Assembly: GCA_030268105.1 (NCBI GenBank)
Contig: BSDZ01000046.1
Location: forward strand, 62,001-126,000
Source: Volvox africanus
Lineage: Eukaryota; Chlorophyta; Chlorophyceae; Chlamydomonadales; Volvocaceae
Direction: 5' to 3'
DNA: 64,000 nucleotides
Every line of letters starts with the position of its first letter. Position 1 is the first letter of the stretch. This document shows, in pieces, positions 25,191-37,932 of this stretch. Position numbers and translations under genes: made by a program. The notes beneath the pieces were generated by a model. It had not been told where the DNA came from. It did not search any database and saw nothing but the letters and a program-made list of their open reading frames with translations.

Positions 25191-26066
25191 CTAGTTGTTG
25201 TTCTCAAGTCTGCTATATGCGACTTGCAAGTGTTCGAAGGCTTTGAAGGCCAACGCCCTGTGTTGCCCACCGAGCAGATGACGGTGTGGGTTCACCTGCC
25301 ACCTGAGCCTGTCGTACACAGCCTTCCGTCCCTGGGTTTTGAACTTTTCCGGAGCAAGCTGGAAGATGAGACGGTCGCCAAGTGCCTCATCTTCCAGTTT
25401 GCTAAGTGTGATCACCCACTCAACCACATCCGCATTTGTAAGCCCCTCAGTGGGTATGACGACATGGCTCACGTGGCGCAACCCGTTATCTGCACTTTGG
25501 GTATCCCCGCTTTCAGCCACGTCCCTCTCGTGGCACACCACATTATCCGCACTTTGGGTATCTCCGCTTTCGGCCACGTGCCTCTCGTGGCACACCATGT
25601 TCTCCGCACTTTGGCTATCTCCGCTTTCAGCCACGTGCCTCTGGTGGCACACCACATTATCCGCACTTTGGGTATCTCCGCTTTCGGCCACGTCCCTCTC
25701 GTGGCACACCACGTTCTCCACACTTTGGGTATCTCCGCTTTCGGCCACGTCCCTCTCGTGGCACACCACATTATTCGCATTTTGGGTATCTCCGCTTTCG
25801 GCCACGTGCCTCTCGTAGTTAACCTTTTTGGTATCACTCTCATAATTGCCGATATGGACCACTGGCACCTCGTGGTCGATTTTGCTCTCGATGCTCTGCG
25901 CATCCTGGTGTTGGAACACAGACACCTCATAGTCAAACCCATCACTTTTGGTTCCATTTTCCCAGGGCTGAACTTCATGGTCAGGCTCACTGACGTCTGC
26001 CTCGCTGGGTATCTCCATAGGAACGACTGTCTGAGAACCCATAATCCAGCCAGATATTTGCTGCAT
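25191..26066 (-). CDS. 19-residue-repeat J-like protein, copy in unit F4
   Basis: Intact 291-residue copy. The six repeats follow the same order and private variants as the copy at 5675-6550, including the rare QRHVAESGDSQSAENMV unit. The only array difference I see is one base near 25505 (tcccc for tctcc). As the intervening copy at 12051 has a different order, this pair must share a more recent ancestor or have been converted. Confidence 0.5.
   Translation of the reverse strand: MQQISGWIMGSQTVVPMEIPSEADVSEPDHEVQPWENGTKSDGFDYEVSVFQHQDAQSIESKIDHEVPVVHIGNYESDTKKVNYERHVAESGDTQNANNVVCHERDVAESGDTQSVENVVCHERDVAESGDTQSADNVVCHQRHVAESGDSQSAENMVCHERHVAESGDTQSADNVVCHERDVAESGDTQSADNGLRHVSHVVIPTEGLTNADVVEWVITLSKLEDEALGDRLIFQLAPEKFKTQGRKAVYDRLRWQVNPHRHLLGGQHRALAFKAFEHLQVAYSRLENNN
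25473..25814. repeat. 57-bp coding minisatellite, 6 copies
   Basis: Unit order H, D, D, H, H, D, the same variant series as the array at 5957-6298. Confidence 0.95.
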
Positions 26067-29000
26067 GGACGGCAACCTAAGTTGCCAGCACAGCACCTTC
26101 GGCTGCAGATGCACCGCGGTCGAAGAGAGAAATATGGTCCTGCGGCAATGGGCGAAAAATTAATTTTCTGTGACTTAAAATGGTTCAGGCTTTGACCTTG
26201 ACCGTGAGGCGGCGGCGGCATCCCAATCACATACAGCTACAATGCAAGGAAAGCTGCCCATATAGTTAATTTTTAATTAAGCTTAGCAAAGGCATCGGTG
26301 GAGTCAGCCATGAAAATTGGAAAAGGCTTGAGCGTACCTTGGGTAGAAGACCTCGAAGCATGTCCGCGCCAGGTAGAAGATTCCACTGAGCATGGCTTTT
26401 AGGACGGGCCTAGCGACACAGCTCATGGTATCTGAATCCACGCAAACAAGCAAGCCTATCCAAAGACCAGGTGTGCTTGCAGCTTAAGGCCGCGGTGTGC
26501 GTATGTTGAAAGTCAAGTTCGATAGAGATAGAGTGTGCAGAGCAGGTAGCAGTAAACAACGTTGCATTTAAAACGCTGTAGTGAGAAAATGCGCACTGAA
26601 CAGCCTAAGTAGCAAAAGTTTGATGAAAGTACGGCGGAAAGTGTACCTGCCCTGCCAGGGGCTTCTTTACATCTGTGAGAAATTTTGAGGTATTTCGTTG
26701 CTTACGGAAAGCTTCCAATCAATCCACGGTTAGGATGGCACAGGGAAGTTATGTGCATTCAGTACTAAGCTGGAACCACGGCCAGTAGCGTCTGTGGACG
26801 ACGCGAAGTTGAACCTCTTTTTCCTAGGATAGAATTTGCAGCTCTCAGCGTTTTATTATGGAAATATGAGGCCTTGGCGCATGCTCTTTCACGCTTCGAT
26901 GCCTTTGATTTTCCTTCAAAGAGACTTGTTATCGATATAGTACAAAACATAGGTATCAGAGTCTGCCCAATTAAGGGTGGTATCGAAAGACACCGAATAT
27001 GAAGTCAAAGCCCCATATATATGTTTCGTTCCAGGGACAGACAAAGTGTCCAAGGAAGCTCCCAAGGATCCTGGATCGCATGACAGTGAGCATACAAGCA
27101 TGGCTTGTTGCCCGTGGCCACCGGCATGAAGCCATGCCTGCGGCCGTGCGCCCCACCCTAGCTGAGACCTGTTATTGCTTCGTCCAACACCTCCGTCTAC
27201 TGCCTCCCCTTGGTCCGTAGCCCTTCTGCCCGGTCGCCTGACAACTGCCGCACCCATTCACACCATCCCCGCACATGCAGCCCGTCTGGCGAGCTAAATA
27301 ACGCATGATAGATTGGGGCATAACAACTTCACCACGCAACCAAATTTTGGCACGAAACAATCCAACAAACACGACGTGCTTTTTGTCCCGAGACACTCTG
27401 ATTATGACTCCAGGGGGACACGTGCTTAGGGCCTAGCAAGAGTTCGTTGAGGGTAGCTCCGGGCAAAAAGAGACATGTATGGCTCCAGGGAACCACGTGA
27501 AACTTGATGAACAAACGAGGCTTACTGGGCCATATCGTGACCCCCCTTAAATCACTGCTGGGACACTCCCAACGGCACGGACCTAGGGAGCTTTCGTTTA
27601 TTTGCATGGAAATCAATAAATGGCTGCGTACCCTCCTTCCACCAGAATACATGATCCCCAGCTTAGCATGTGTACTCGGGTAACGGGGATAGTAGAAAGC
27701 AAAGCGGTACTGCTAGCTATTGAACAGCTCATTATGCATAGCCATATCACCCATGAAGCAGTGACATTGATACCCGGCGTCCACGAAAACCCACTAAGCC
27801 TCCATCCGCACACTTGCGCAGCCGAAGCTAGCACAAGTTGACAGCAAGCCGAGTGAAATTTCGACCCGCACAGACAGGCCAGCCCTTGAGGCCAAGCGCG
27901 CCAATCACCAGATGAGCAGATGCATAAAACCGCGCAAACTCAGATATCGCCAGAACCCCAGCCGGGTGCGCTCACCATGCAGCGATAACTCCATTTCCCC
28001 CGTTCACCACCGCACAACGCATGCATGCACATGCCCCTTCCTGTCAGGACCCACCGCAACACAGTGGATTGACCTACTGCCCGTGCAAGCGCATTTCTCT
28101 AAAGACAGCCCTGTGTTCGGACTGCGCTACAGCTTGTAGGGCGCGCCTGGCGACTGCTGCTGGGCGGGAGGGCTGTACCAGCTCCAGATATCTGGTGACT
28201 GCTGCTGAACCAGCCCTAGCTATCTGGTGACATGTACTTGGTGACCTGCGACGGACGCGCCAGTATAGGGACGGAAAGGCTGTATTGAGCAGCAGTGAGG
28301 TCGCAAGCGGATCCTTTCAATACCAAAGACATAGCGACTGTCCATGAAGGTAAAATGTAGCTCCGGCGGAGTGTGCTAGCACGGGACTGGAGCATCTGGG
28401 TTGTATGTTGGACAAGCTGGATAGGGGTACAGGCTACACTGCGCGCAGCTGGGCTAGGGTATTTAGACGGAAACGTGGCGGGCAGGTGATAGCGACATGC
28501 GGAATAAGGGCAGAGCAGCGGCCACGTTGAAATTTGCACTAGCAGGCTCGCTTTGCAGATGCTTGTTTACATCCGCGCACATGCAGCCGTTTTGCCTTTG
28601 CTTGCCTCACGTGATCCCTGACTTACTTACCCTTACAACAAAGGTCCATCCCTCCGCACCTTAATCAGAGATCCCAGGTCCCATACCTGTGGGCTCGCCA
28701 CTCTCCAAGGCTGTGCGTCCCTCGCTCATAACTTGGACAGGCGCTGTGTTGGTGAGGGCCTCGCTCGAGCAAGTCTCCGCAAAAAGTGAAGAAAACAGAA
28801 ATCCCCTCAACAGTCTAGGACACGACCTCGCCACCAGCTTCTTGATTTCGGATCCAAGTTGCAAAATGCCACCGACACGCCTGATGCGTGGCTTTGAAGC
28901 GGTTGCGGCTTACCAATGGGAGAATAAGGTGCTAACTGGCGACAAATTCAAGGGTGGAGAGAGAGAAAAAGAGGGAGAAGAAGAGAGTGGGGATAAGGCA

Positions 29001-31477
29001 GCTGGGCGGAGGGCGGGTGTAGGAGGGGGCAGGGCGGGGATTCAGCTTGGACGAGGGCTTGTTCGTTCGTTCTAGGGGTGCAAGCGCCATACCTTCGACC
29101 TAATAAGCAGCACCATACGAAGCACTGTTCTCTGTACGAAAATGCTTTGCTCGCCAGCCAGCTTGACCGGCCCCTGCATGCCGCATCATCTGCATAGGCT
29201 GTCTTTGGCATCGTCGACAAGAATACCACCAAAGCTGCGAATTTAAATTCAACAGGGCGACGGCCGCTGTTGGAATTCCACAAACTCCGCCCAGGGTCTT
29301 CAGACTTCTGGAGTGCGGCGATCACAAAAAGGTACGTCAGCGCACTTACGCATGTACACATGGACGGACCCAGAGGTCCCTGTTCGGACCCCTGCACGGA
29401 CTCGACAACTTGGTACCTGCCAAGGTGCTGCTTACGGTTGCGTGGCTGACATACGCATTTCATTTGTACAAGGCCTACATGCAGGCAAAGAAATCGCGTT
29501 GCCACCCTGCGCAGTACCTCGGTGGCGTTGGTTTCCAAAAAAACATTATCAGCAGCTGTTGCTCCTATACGTGCTCGTATTGATTGCTGTGTGATATGTA
29601 TGTACCAGTTCAACAATTCATGAACCCTATCTAGCATTCAATACTGCAACGTAAAGTTCTCTCGATATGATGAAATGTTTTAAGATTATAAGACGGTTGG
29701 TCGGTCATGTATCAAGGCCTACCGCGTCTGACTTTCTGCAATGGCAACTATGGAAACGCCTGGCAGTTGCACACAAATTCTTAATTCAGGGAAGTAAGGA
29801 AAATAAGTTCGAGACAAAGAGGCAAATAAAATTGTTCGATGCTCTTACGAGCAAGCCCATCGGTGAAGCTGTCACGTCGAGAAGCGCGATGGATCAACGG
29901 TGAACTGACAAGACTGTCGAAGCTCCCAAACCAACGATTTGATTGCATTTGCATAGTTGTGAGAACTAAATAATGGTTCAATGTATATGATTTGTTCGGG
30001 CAATCGTTCAATCCCAACCGTAATTGTTTTGCTATTGCTTCATAAACGCGTGAGTGCAGCGGTTGACCAAGGAATCGGGGAGGTCGAACTTATCAAAGTC
30101 CACATCTACCAGCAGGCACCTAGAATACACACATTTAAAGTCCGTTGCTGCAACTTGCATGGTATGAATGGTTACAACGTATCCCAAATTTCTCGTTCCT
30201 ACCTTTCCAACATCCTGTTCCTGTCCTCTCGTGCGACTTAAAGACGTGCGTCTTGACGACCGCCTGGGCCGCCCCAACGTCCGCCTCCCACTTAATTCAA
30301 AGTATGGCATCTGCGTGTGTATCAGGCCTTGGAGCATGCTCTTTCACGCTTCGATGCCTTTGATTTTCCTTCCAAGAGACTTATTATCGAACACGTTTCA
30401 CTGGAAGAACGAGCTATGGGTAGCCGGAGATGAACCGTTCAAATAAATGCATGTTGGGCATTAGACTACGTGTGTATAGGGCCGGATGGCCGTGTCTATT
30501 TATACATTGATCAGGACGTATTCACATACGGCTGGTAGAGGATGCCACGGCATGGGAACAGTGACATCCACGACAGTGTACCCCTGATGGCTGGTGCGTG
30601 CTCGTGCCTTCATGCATATCTAAGTTGTGGAGGGGCTGCGGGCTGAATGTGTGTGTATGTTTGCACATCTAGTTTGATAAGCCCCACCCCGCCGTTGGTA
30701 TGGGCTATGGGTATGTGTTTATACCCCTTCATGTGATATATTGATGACGAGCATGTGAACCATGCAGCTGTGTTGACTGCATTACCGAGCTACTAAAGCT
30801 GTGTAAACATCTTGCCGTATCCGTTAATTGTGTAGGCGTGTACTCAGACAGGAAGGGCGCAGAAAACTGAAACATAATGACATCTTGTCACACTGTTGGG
30901 GCTACGCAGCAAATATGGAATTAATGACGAGGGTCTGAGCTCAGGGTGTGCGTAATTAACAAAGTTACATGAAACACAAACAGAATTGTGGAAGTACCAA
31001 TCACGTGATCGCGTGTTTCTGGGGTCGTAACCCTCCATGTGGTGGGGTTTCTTTACCTCGCACCTATTACTCCTCCATTCCACAAACAGGGACAATCAAG
31101 TCGTCCCGGCCAAAGCCACTCCGGCGGCTAAGGCCCCCCCTTTGTCCCAGCCAAAGCCGCTCCGGCGGCTTAAGCCCACTTCTTTTTGCCACTCGTTACA
31201 CAAGCAAAGGACAATACGTCCCAGCCACAGCCGCCCTGGAGGCAGAGCCCCCGACCAGTCCACACCAGGGCATTAAATCTGCGTGGAAAGGGTTTGTTAG
31301 TCAGTAAGGACATGTCTAATTATTATCGTAAGAACTGAGCGACACAATGAAACAGGCAGGCCAAGTCCCACACTTACCTTCTGATGACTAACATAAAGCC
31401 CTGATAAGATGCATGCAATCCCCCCTTTGTTTCCCTTGCTCCACCCCTCGCTCATCATATGCCTTCGGCATGCGCAT

Positions 31478-32581
31478 CTAGTTGTTGTTCTCAAGTCTGC
31501 TATATGCGACTTGCAAGTGTTCGAAGGCTTTGAAGGCCAACGCCCTGTGTTGCCCACCGAGCAGGTGACGGTGTGGGTTCACCTGCCACCTGAGCCTGTC
31601 GTACACAGCCTTCCGTCCCTGGGTTTTGAACTTCTCCGGAGCAAGCTGGAAGATGAGACGGTCGCCAAGTGCCTCATCTTCCAGTTTGCTAAGTGTGATC
31701 ACCCACTCAACCACATCCGCATTTGTAAGCCCCTCAGTGGGTATGACAACATGGCTCACGTGGCGCAACCCGTTATCTGCACTTTGGGTATCCCCGCTTT
31801 CAGCCACGTCCCTCTCGTGGCATACCACGTTATCCGCACTTTGGGTATCTCCGCTTTCGACCACGTGCCTCTCGTGGCACACCACATTATCCGCACTTTG
31901 GGTATCTCCGCTTTCGGCCACGTGCCTCTCGTGGCACATCATGTTCTCCGCACTTTGGCTATCTCCGCTTTCAGCCACGTCCCTCTCGTGGCACACCACA
32001 TTATCCGCATTTTGGGTATCTCCGCTTTCGGCCACGTGCCTCTCGTGGCACACCACGTTATCCGCACTTTGGGTATCTCCGCTTTCGGCCACGTGCCTCT
32101 CGTGGCACACCATGTTATCTGGACTTTGGGTATCCCCGCTTTCAGCCACGTCCCTCTCGTGGCACACCACGTTATCCGCACTTTGGGTATCTCCGCTTTC
32201 GGCCACGTGCCTCTCGTGGCACACCACGTTCTCCACACTTTGGGTATCTCCGCTTTCGGCCACGTCCCTCTCGTGGCACACCACGTTATCCGCACTTTGG
32301 GTATCTCCGCTTTCGGCCACGTGCCTCTCGTAGTTAACCTCTTTGGTATCACTCTCATAATTGCCGATATGGACCACTGGCACCTCGTGGTCGATTTTGC
32401 TCTTTATGCTATGCGCATCCTGGTGTTGGAACACAGACACCTCATAGTCAAACCCATCACTTTTGGTTCCATTTTTCCAGGGCTGAACTTCATGGTCAGG
32501 CTCACTGACGTCTGCCTTGTTGGGTATCTCCATAGGAACGACTGTCTGAGAACCCATAATCCAGCCAGATATTTGCTGCAT
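31478..32581 (-). CDS. 19-residue-repeat J-like protein, longest copy (10 repeats)
   Basis: 367 residues from the ATG, with ten 19-residue repeats (order H, D, H, D, H, H, D, H, H, D). This copy is 76 residues longer than the six-repeat copies, exactly four units, so the frame is kept. It has IPNKADV for IPSEADV near the N-terminus, shared with the D-block copy at 51353. The J-like C-terminus is unchanged. Confidence 0.52.
   Translation of the reverse strand: MQQISGWIMGSQTVVPMEIPNKADVSEPDHEVQPWKNGTKSDGFDYEVSVFQHQDAHSIKSKIDHEVPVVHIGNYESDTKEVNYERHVAESGDTQSADNVVCHERDVAESGDTQSVENVVCHERHVAESGDTQSADNVVCHERDVAESGDTQSPDNMVCHERHVAESGDTQSADNVVCHERHVAESGDTQNADNVVCHERDVAESGDSQSAENMMCHERHVAESGDTQSADNVVCHERHVVESGDTQSADNVVCHERDVAESGDTQSADNGLRHVSHVVIPTEGLTNADVVEWVITLSKLEDEALGDRLIFQLAPEKFKTQGRKAVYDRLRWQVNPHRHLLGGQHRALAFKAFEHLQVAYSRLENNN
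31760..32329. repeat. 57-bp coding minisatellite, 10 copies
   Basis: The largest array in the window, 570 bp, containing variant units found in both the six-copy arrays. Confidence 0.95.
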
Positions 32582-35500
32582 GGACGGCAACCTAAGTTGC
32601 CAGCACAGCACCTTCGGCTGCAGATGCACCGCGGTCGAAGAGTGAAATATGGTCCTGCGGCAATGGGCGAAAAATTAATTTTCTGTGACTTAAAATGGTT
32701 CAGGCTTTGACCTTGACCGTGAGGCGGCGGCGGCATCCCAATCACATACAGCTACAATGCAAGGAAAGCTGCCCATATAGTTAATTTTTAATTAAGCTTA
32801 GCAAAGGCATCGGTGGAGTCAGCCATGAAAATTGGAAAAGGCTTGAGCGTACCTTGGGTAGAAGACCTCGAAGCATGTCCGCGCCAGGTAGAAGATTCCA
32901 CTGAGCATGGCTTTTAGGACGGGCCTAGCGACACAGCTCATGGTATCTGAATCCACGCAAACAAGCAAGCCTATCCAAAGACCAGGTGTGCTTGCAGCTT
33001 AAGGCCGCGGTGTGCGTATGTTAAAAGTCAAGTTCGATAGAGATAGAGTGTGCAGAGCAGGTAGCAGTAAACAACGTTGCATTTAAAACGCTGTAGTGAG
33101 AAAATGCGCACTGAACAGCCTAAGTAGCAAAAGTTTGATGAAAGTACGGCGGAAAGTGTACCTGCCCTGCCAGGGGCTTCTTTACATCTGTGAGAAATTT
33201 TGAGGTATTTCGTTGCTTACGGAAAGCTTCCAATCAATCCACGGTTAGGATGGCACAGGGAAGTTATGTGCATTCAGTACTAAGCTGGAACCACGGCCAG
33301 TAGCGTCTGTGGACGACGCGAAGTTGAACCTCTTTTTCCTAGGATAGAATTTGCAGCTCTCAGCGTTTTATTATGGAAATATGAGGCCTTGGCGCATGCT
33401 CTTTCACGCTTCGATGCCTTTGATTTTCCTTCAAAGAGACTTGTTATCGATATAGTACAAAACATAGGTATCAGAGTCTGCCCAATTAAGGGTGGTATCG
33501 AAAGACACCGAATATGAAGTCAAAGCCCCATATATATGTTTCGTTCCAGGGACAGACAAAGTGTCCAAGGAAGCTCCCAAGGATCCTGGATCGCATGACA
33601 GTGAGCATACAAGCATGGCTTGTTGCCCGTGGCCACCGGCATGAAGCCATGCCTGCGGCCGTGCGCCCCACCCTAGCTGAGACCTGTTATTGCTTCGTCC
33701 AACACCTCCGTCTACTGCCTCCCCTTGGTCCGTAGCCCTTCTGCCCGGTCGCCTGACAACTGCCGCACCCATTCACACCATCCCCGCACATGCAGCCCGT
33801 CTGGCGAGCTAAATAACGCATGATCGATTGGGGCATAACAACTTCACCACGCAACCAAATTTTGGCACGAAACAATCCAACAAACACGACGTGCTTTTTG
33901 TCCCGAGACACTCTGATTATGACTCCAGGGGGACACGTGCTTAGGGCCTAGCAAGAGTTCGTTGAGGGTAGCTCCGGGCAAAAAGAGACATGTATGGCTC
34001 CAGGGAACCACGTGAAACTTGATGAACAAACGAGGCTTACTGGGCCATATCGTGACCCCCCTTAAATCACTGCTGGGACACTCCCAACGGCACGGACCTA
34101 GGGAGCTTTCGTTTATTTGCATGGAAATCAATAAATGGCTGCGTACCCTCCTTCCACCAGAATACATGATCCCCAGCTTAGCATGTGTACTCGGGTAACG
34201 GGGATAGTAGAAAGCAAAGCGGTACTGCTAGCTGTTGAACAGCTCATTATGCATAGCCATATCACCCATGAAGCAGTGACATTGATACCCGGCGTCCACG
34301 AAAACCCACTAAGCCTCCATCCGCACACTTGCGCAGCCGAAGCTAGCACAAGTTTACAGCAAGCCGAGTGAAATTTCGACCCGCACAGACAGGCCAGCCC
34401 TTGAGGCCAAGCGCGCCAATCACCAGATGAGCAGATGCATAAAACCGCGCAAACTCAGATATCGCCAGAACCCCAGCCGGGTGCGCTCACCATGCAGCGA
34501 TAACTCCATTTCCCCCGTTCACCACCGCACAACGCATGCATGCACATGCCCCTTCCTGTCAGGACCCACCGCAACACAGTGGATTGACCTACTGCCCGTG
34601 CAAGCGCATTTCTCTAAAGACAGCCCTGTGTTCGGACTGCGCTACAGCTTGTAGGGCGCGCCTGGCGACTGCTGCTGGGCGGGAGGGCTGTACCAGCTCC
34701 AGATATCTGGTGACTGCTGCTGAACCAGCCCTAGCTATCTGGTGACATGTACTTGGTGACCTGCGACGGACGCGCCAGTATAGGGACGGAAAGGCTGTGT
34801 TGAGCAGCAGTAGGTCGCAAGCGGATCCTTTCAATACCAAAGACATAGCGACTGTCCATGAAGGTAAAATGTAGCTCCGGCGGAGTGTGCTAGCACGGGA
34901 CTGGAGCATCTGGGTTGTATGTTGGACAAGCTGGATAGGGGTACAGGCTACACCGCGCGCAGCTGGGCTAGGGTGTTTAGACGGAAACGTGGCGGGCAGG
35001 TGATAGCGACATGCGGAATAAGGGCAGAGCAGCGGCCGCGTTGAAATTTGCACTAGCAGGCTCGCTTTGTAGATGCTTGTTTACATCCGCGCACATGCAG
35101 CCGTTTTGCCTTTGCTTGCCTCACGTGATCCCTGACTTACTTACCCTTACAACAAAGGTCCATCCCTCCGCACCTTAATCAGAGATCCCAGGTCCCGTAC
35201 CTGTGGGCTCGCCACTCTCCAAGGCTGTGCGTCCCTCGCTCATAACTTGGACAGGCGCTGTGTTGGTGAGGGCCTCGCTCGAGCAAGTCTCCGCAAAAAG
35301 TGAAGAAAACAGAAATTCCCTCAACAGTCTAGGACACGACCTCGCCACCAGCTTCTTGATTTCGGATCCAAGTTGCAAAATGCCACCGACACGCCTGATG
35401 CGTGGCTTTGAAGCGGTTGCGGCTTACCAATGGGAGAATAAGGTGCTAACTGGCGACAAATTCAAGGGTGGAGAGAGAGAAAAAGAGGGAGAAGAAGAGA

Positions 35501-36770
35501 GTGGGGATAAGGCAGCTGGGCGGAGGGCGGGTGTAGGAGGGGGCAGGGCGGGGATTCAGCTTGGACGAGGGCTTGTTCGTTCGTTCTAGGGGTGCAAGCG
35601 CCATACCTTCGACCTAATAAGCAGCACCATACGAAGCACTGTTCTCTGTACGAAAATGCTTTGCTCGCCAGCCAGCTTGACCGGCCCCTGCATGCCGCAT
35701 CATCTGCATAGGCTGTCTTTGGCATCGTCGACAAGAATACCACCAAAGCTGCGAATTTAAATTCAACAGGGCGACGGCCGCTGTTGGAATTCCACAAACT
35801 CCGCCCAGGGTCTTCAGACTTCTGGAGTGCGGCGATCACAAAAAGGTACGTCAGCGCGCTTACGCATGTACACATGGACGGACCCAGAGGTCCCTGTTCG
35901 GACCCCTGCACGGACTCGACAACTTGGTACCTGCCAAGGTGCTGCTTACGGTTGCGTGGCTGACATACGCATTTCATTTGTACAAGGCCTACATGCAGGC
36001 AAAGAAATCGCGTTGCCACCCTGCGCAGTACCTCGGTGGCGTTGGTTTCCAAAAAAACATTATCAGCAGCTGTTGCTCCTATACGTGCTCGTATTGATTG
36101 CTGTGTGATATGTATGTACCAGTTCAACAATTCATGAACCCTATCTAGCATTCAATACTGCAACGTAAAGTTCTCTCGATATGATGAAATGTTTTAAGAT
36201 TATAAGACGGTTGGTCGGTCATGTATCAAGGCCTACCGCGTCTGACTTTCTGCAATGGCAACTATGGAAACGCCTGGCAGTTGCACACAAATTCTTAATT
36301 CAGGGAAGTAAGGAAAATAAGTTCGAGACAAAGAGGCAAATAAAATTGTTCGATGCTCTTACGAGCAAGCCCATCGGTGAAGCTGTCACGTCGAGAAGCG
36401 CGATGGATCAACGGTGAACTGACAAGACTGTCGAAGCTCCCAAACCAACGATTTGATTGCATTTGCATAGTTGTGAGAACTAAATAATGGTTCAATGTAT
36501 ATGATTTGTTCGGGCAATCGTTCAATCCCAACCGTAATTGTTTTGCTATTGCTTCATAAACGCGTGAGTGCAGCGGTTGACCAAGGAAACGGGGAGGTCG
36601 AACTTATCAAAGTCCACATCTACCAGCAGGCACCTAGAATACACACATTTAAAGTCCGTTGCTGCAACTTGCATGGTATGAAAGGTTACAACGTATCCCA
36701 AATTTCTCGTTTCTACCTTTCCAACATCCTGTTCCTGTCCTCTCGTGCGACTTAAAGACGTGCGTCTTGA

Positions 36771-36910
36771 GGGAGATCCCTAAAACCCTAAGTTCACATC
36801 TACGAACAGGCACCTAGAACACACAGATTAAAATTCCGTTGCTGCAATTTACATGGTATAAAAGGTAACAACATATCTACATCAAGCAACCTACGGCTTT
36901 TTCCAAGCGC
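36771..36910 (+). repeat. Diverged copy of a unit segment beyond the array edge
   Basis: Bases 36795-36890 align with unit segment 4132-4230 at roughly 80 percent by eye, far below the near identity within the array. The closest relative is the inverted copy at 54230-54360, with which it shares aacatatctacatcaagcaacc. It is therefore an old dispersed copy of the family from which the satellite was built. Confidence 0.7.
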
Positions 36911-37321
36911 AATGTCCAACGATGACGTTTTCCCCATTGGATATAGGATCTATCTGGATGAAGCAGCTGCCAAAACGGCTTTGGGCGGGACATGTTGTCC
37001 CTGTGCGTTGGGTGATGGTATGCGACGGCGTTTAAAACGTTTTTCTCAAGATCATGATGGTGACAATATTTACAATGATGATGGTGGTGGTGATGCAACG
37101 GCTGATATTACACTAAGATGTCGTGATGCGTGATTGATGGCGTATGGGCAGGAGCAGGCGTATGGGCAGGGGCAAATCCAACACGCGGTGGGGTGAGCCG
37201 AAACGGCAGTTCACTGCTTGCCGCTGATTCCCAAAAACGGGACCGGAGTTGAGCGAACAGGGACCCATCGTCCCTATGTGTGATGGAACGCCGCTCTCCG
37301 TAATGTAAACTAGAGTACTTT

Positions 37322-37545
37322 TTAGTTTTCCATTTGTCCGTCCGCTCTTCCGTCCGCACATGCATGATTAGTATGTGACTGAGGGCGCAGAGGCGCGCCA
37401 TAACTGACAGTTTTGCAGAGTCTCTCCACATCATCTCGTTGAATCGTCTGTTCATCTGGGTACTGAAGGTCTGGATGGAGGATAATGTTGTCATCCATTG
37501 GGGGTTCTGATAACCAAGCCAATGCTTTATGGATGTGCGTGTATT
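37322..37545 (-). other. Exon-like stretch, unidentified
   Basis: In one minus-strand frame this reads as a protein-like stretch of mixed composition containing HKALAWLSEPPMDDN and later QRDDVERLCKTVSYGAP, with no low-complexity bias. A short second copy of the edge of this stretch (about 30 bp, tttatggatgtgcgtgtattga) lies at 39466-39489, where it runs into a gtgagct donor-like site on the minus strand. No family is recognised and no complete gene can be built. Confidence 0.25.
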
Positions 37546-37890
37546 GATGTGGCCTTGGCAAAGCGCTGTGGGATGGTGTGGAGTGTGCGGGGTGGGGTGT
37601 ACGGTGTGGGGATCTGAAACTTGAGATAGAGGAATACCCTTGCACGTATGTGTGTGTGTAGCCTCGGACTGAAGGCTATCTGTTGTATTAGATAAGTATA
37701 GTACAAGTACGAACAGTAATAAACATATGTCAGGGAGTATGTATACCGGTCGAAGCATGCGTCAGGATTTCAGTGCATGTCGTTGGGGTATTGGACGTCA
37801 GCATGAGATATACACGATCGAGATTGAGCGAGCCTCATGTGGTGGAGATTTTCCAGCGTCATATGCACTATAGGTTGCTGTTGTCAATTA

Positions 37891-37932
37891 TATAAGTTAT
37901 AAAAGACAAAGTTATATTATTATATAACTTAT
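37891..37932. repeat. AT-rich inverted repeat
   Basis: Ten-base arms ataagttata (37892-37901) and tataacttat (37923-37932) separated by 21 AT-rich bases. The sequence could fold as a hairpin. No function is implied. Confidence 0.5.

Larger units (their letters stand above)
24424..30848. repeat. Macrosatellite full-length unit F4 (6425 bp)
   Basis: Complete unit with R2 (24579-24725), repeat-protein gene (25191-26066) and R1 (26933-27079). It shares catctgtgag at 26671 and cgcttcgatg at 26893 with F5, where F1 and F2 have catatgtgag and cgcatcgatg. Its 57-bp array nevertheless matches that of F2. The region 30600-30660 carries an extra stretch (aagttgtggaggggctgcgg) also found in the D blocks. 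Confidence 0.95.
30849..36770. repeat. Macrosatellite full-length unit F5, truncated at its end
   Basis: Last unit of the main array. R2 is missing: accaatcacg is joined to tgatcgcgtg at about 31000, removing about 140 bp. R1 is present at 33448-33594. The unit carries the longest 57-bp array. It stops matching the others after gacgtgcgtcttga at 36770, which is the edge of the array. Apart from the gene at 31478-32581 nothing is supported as coding. Confidence 0.93.

Noticed and set aside
36778..36791. ccctaaaaccctaa as a telomere repeat at the array edge
   Set aside because: Only two imperfect units are present, too few to claim an internal telomere, though it is at the array boundary.
36877..37098. 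Minus-strand frame opening with a run of seven His
   Set aside because: The His run is only the reverse of a GAT/GGT-rich trinucleotide tract at 37040-37100; the rest has no protein-like pattern.
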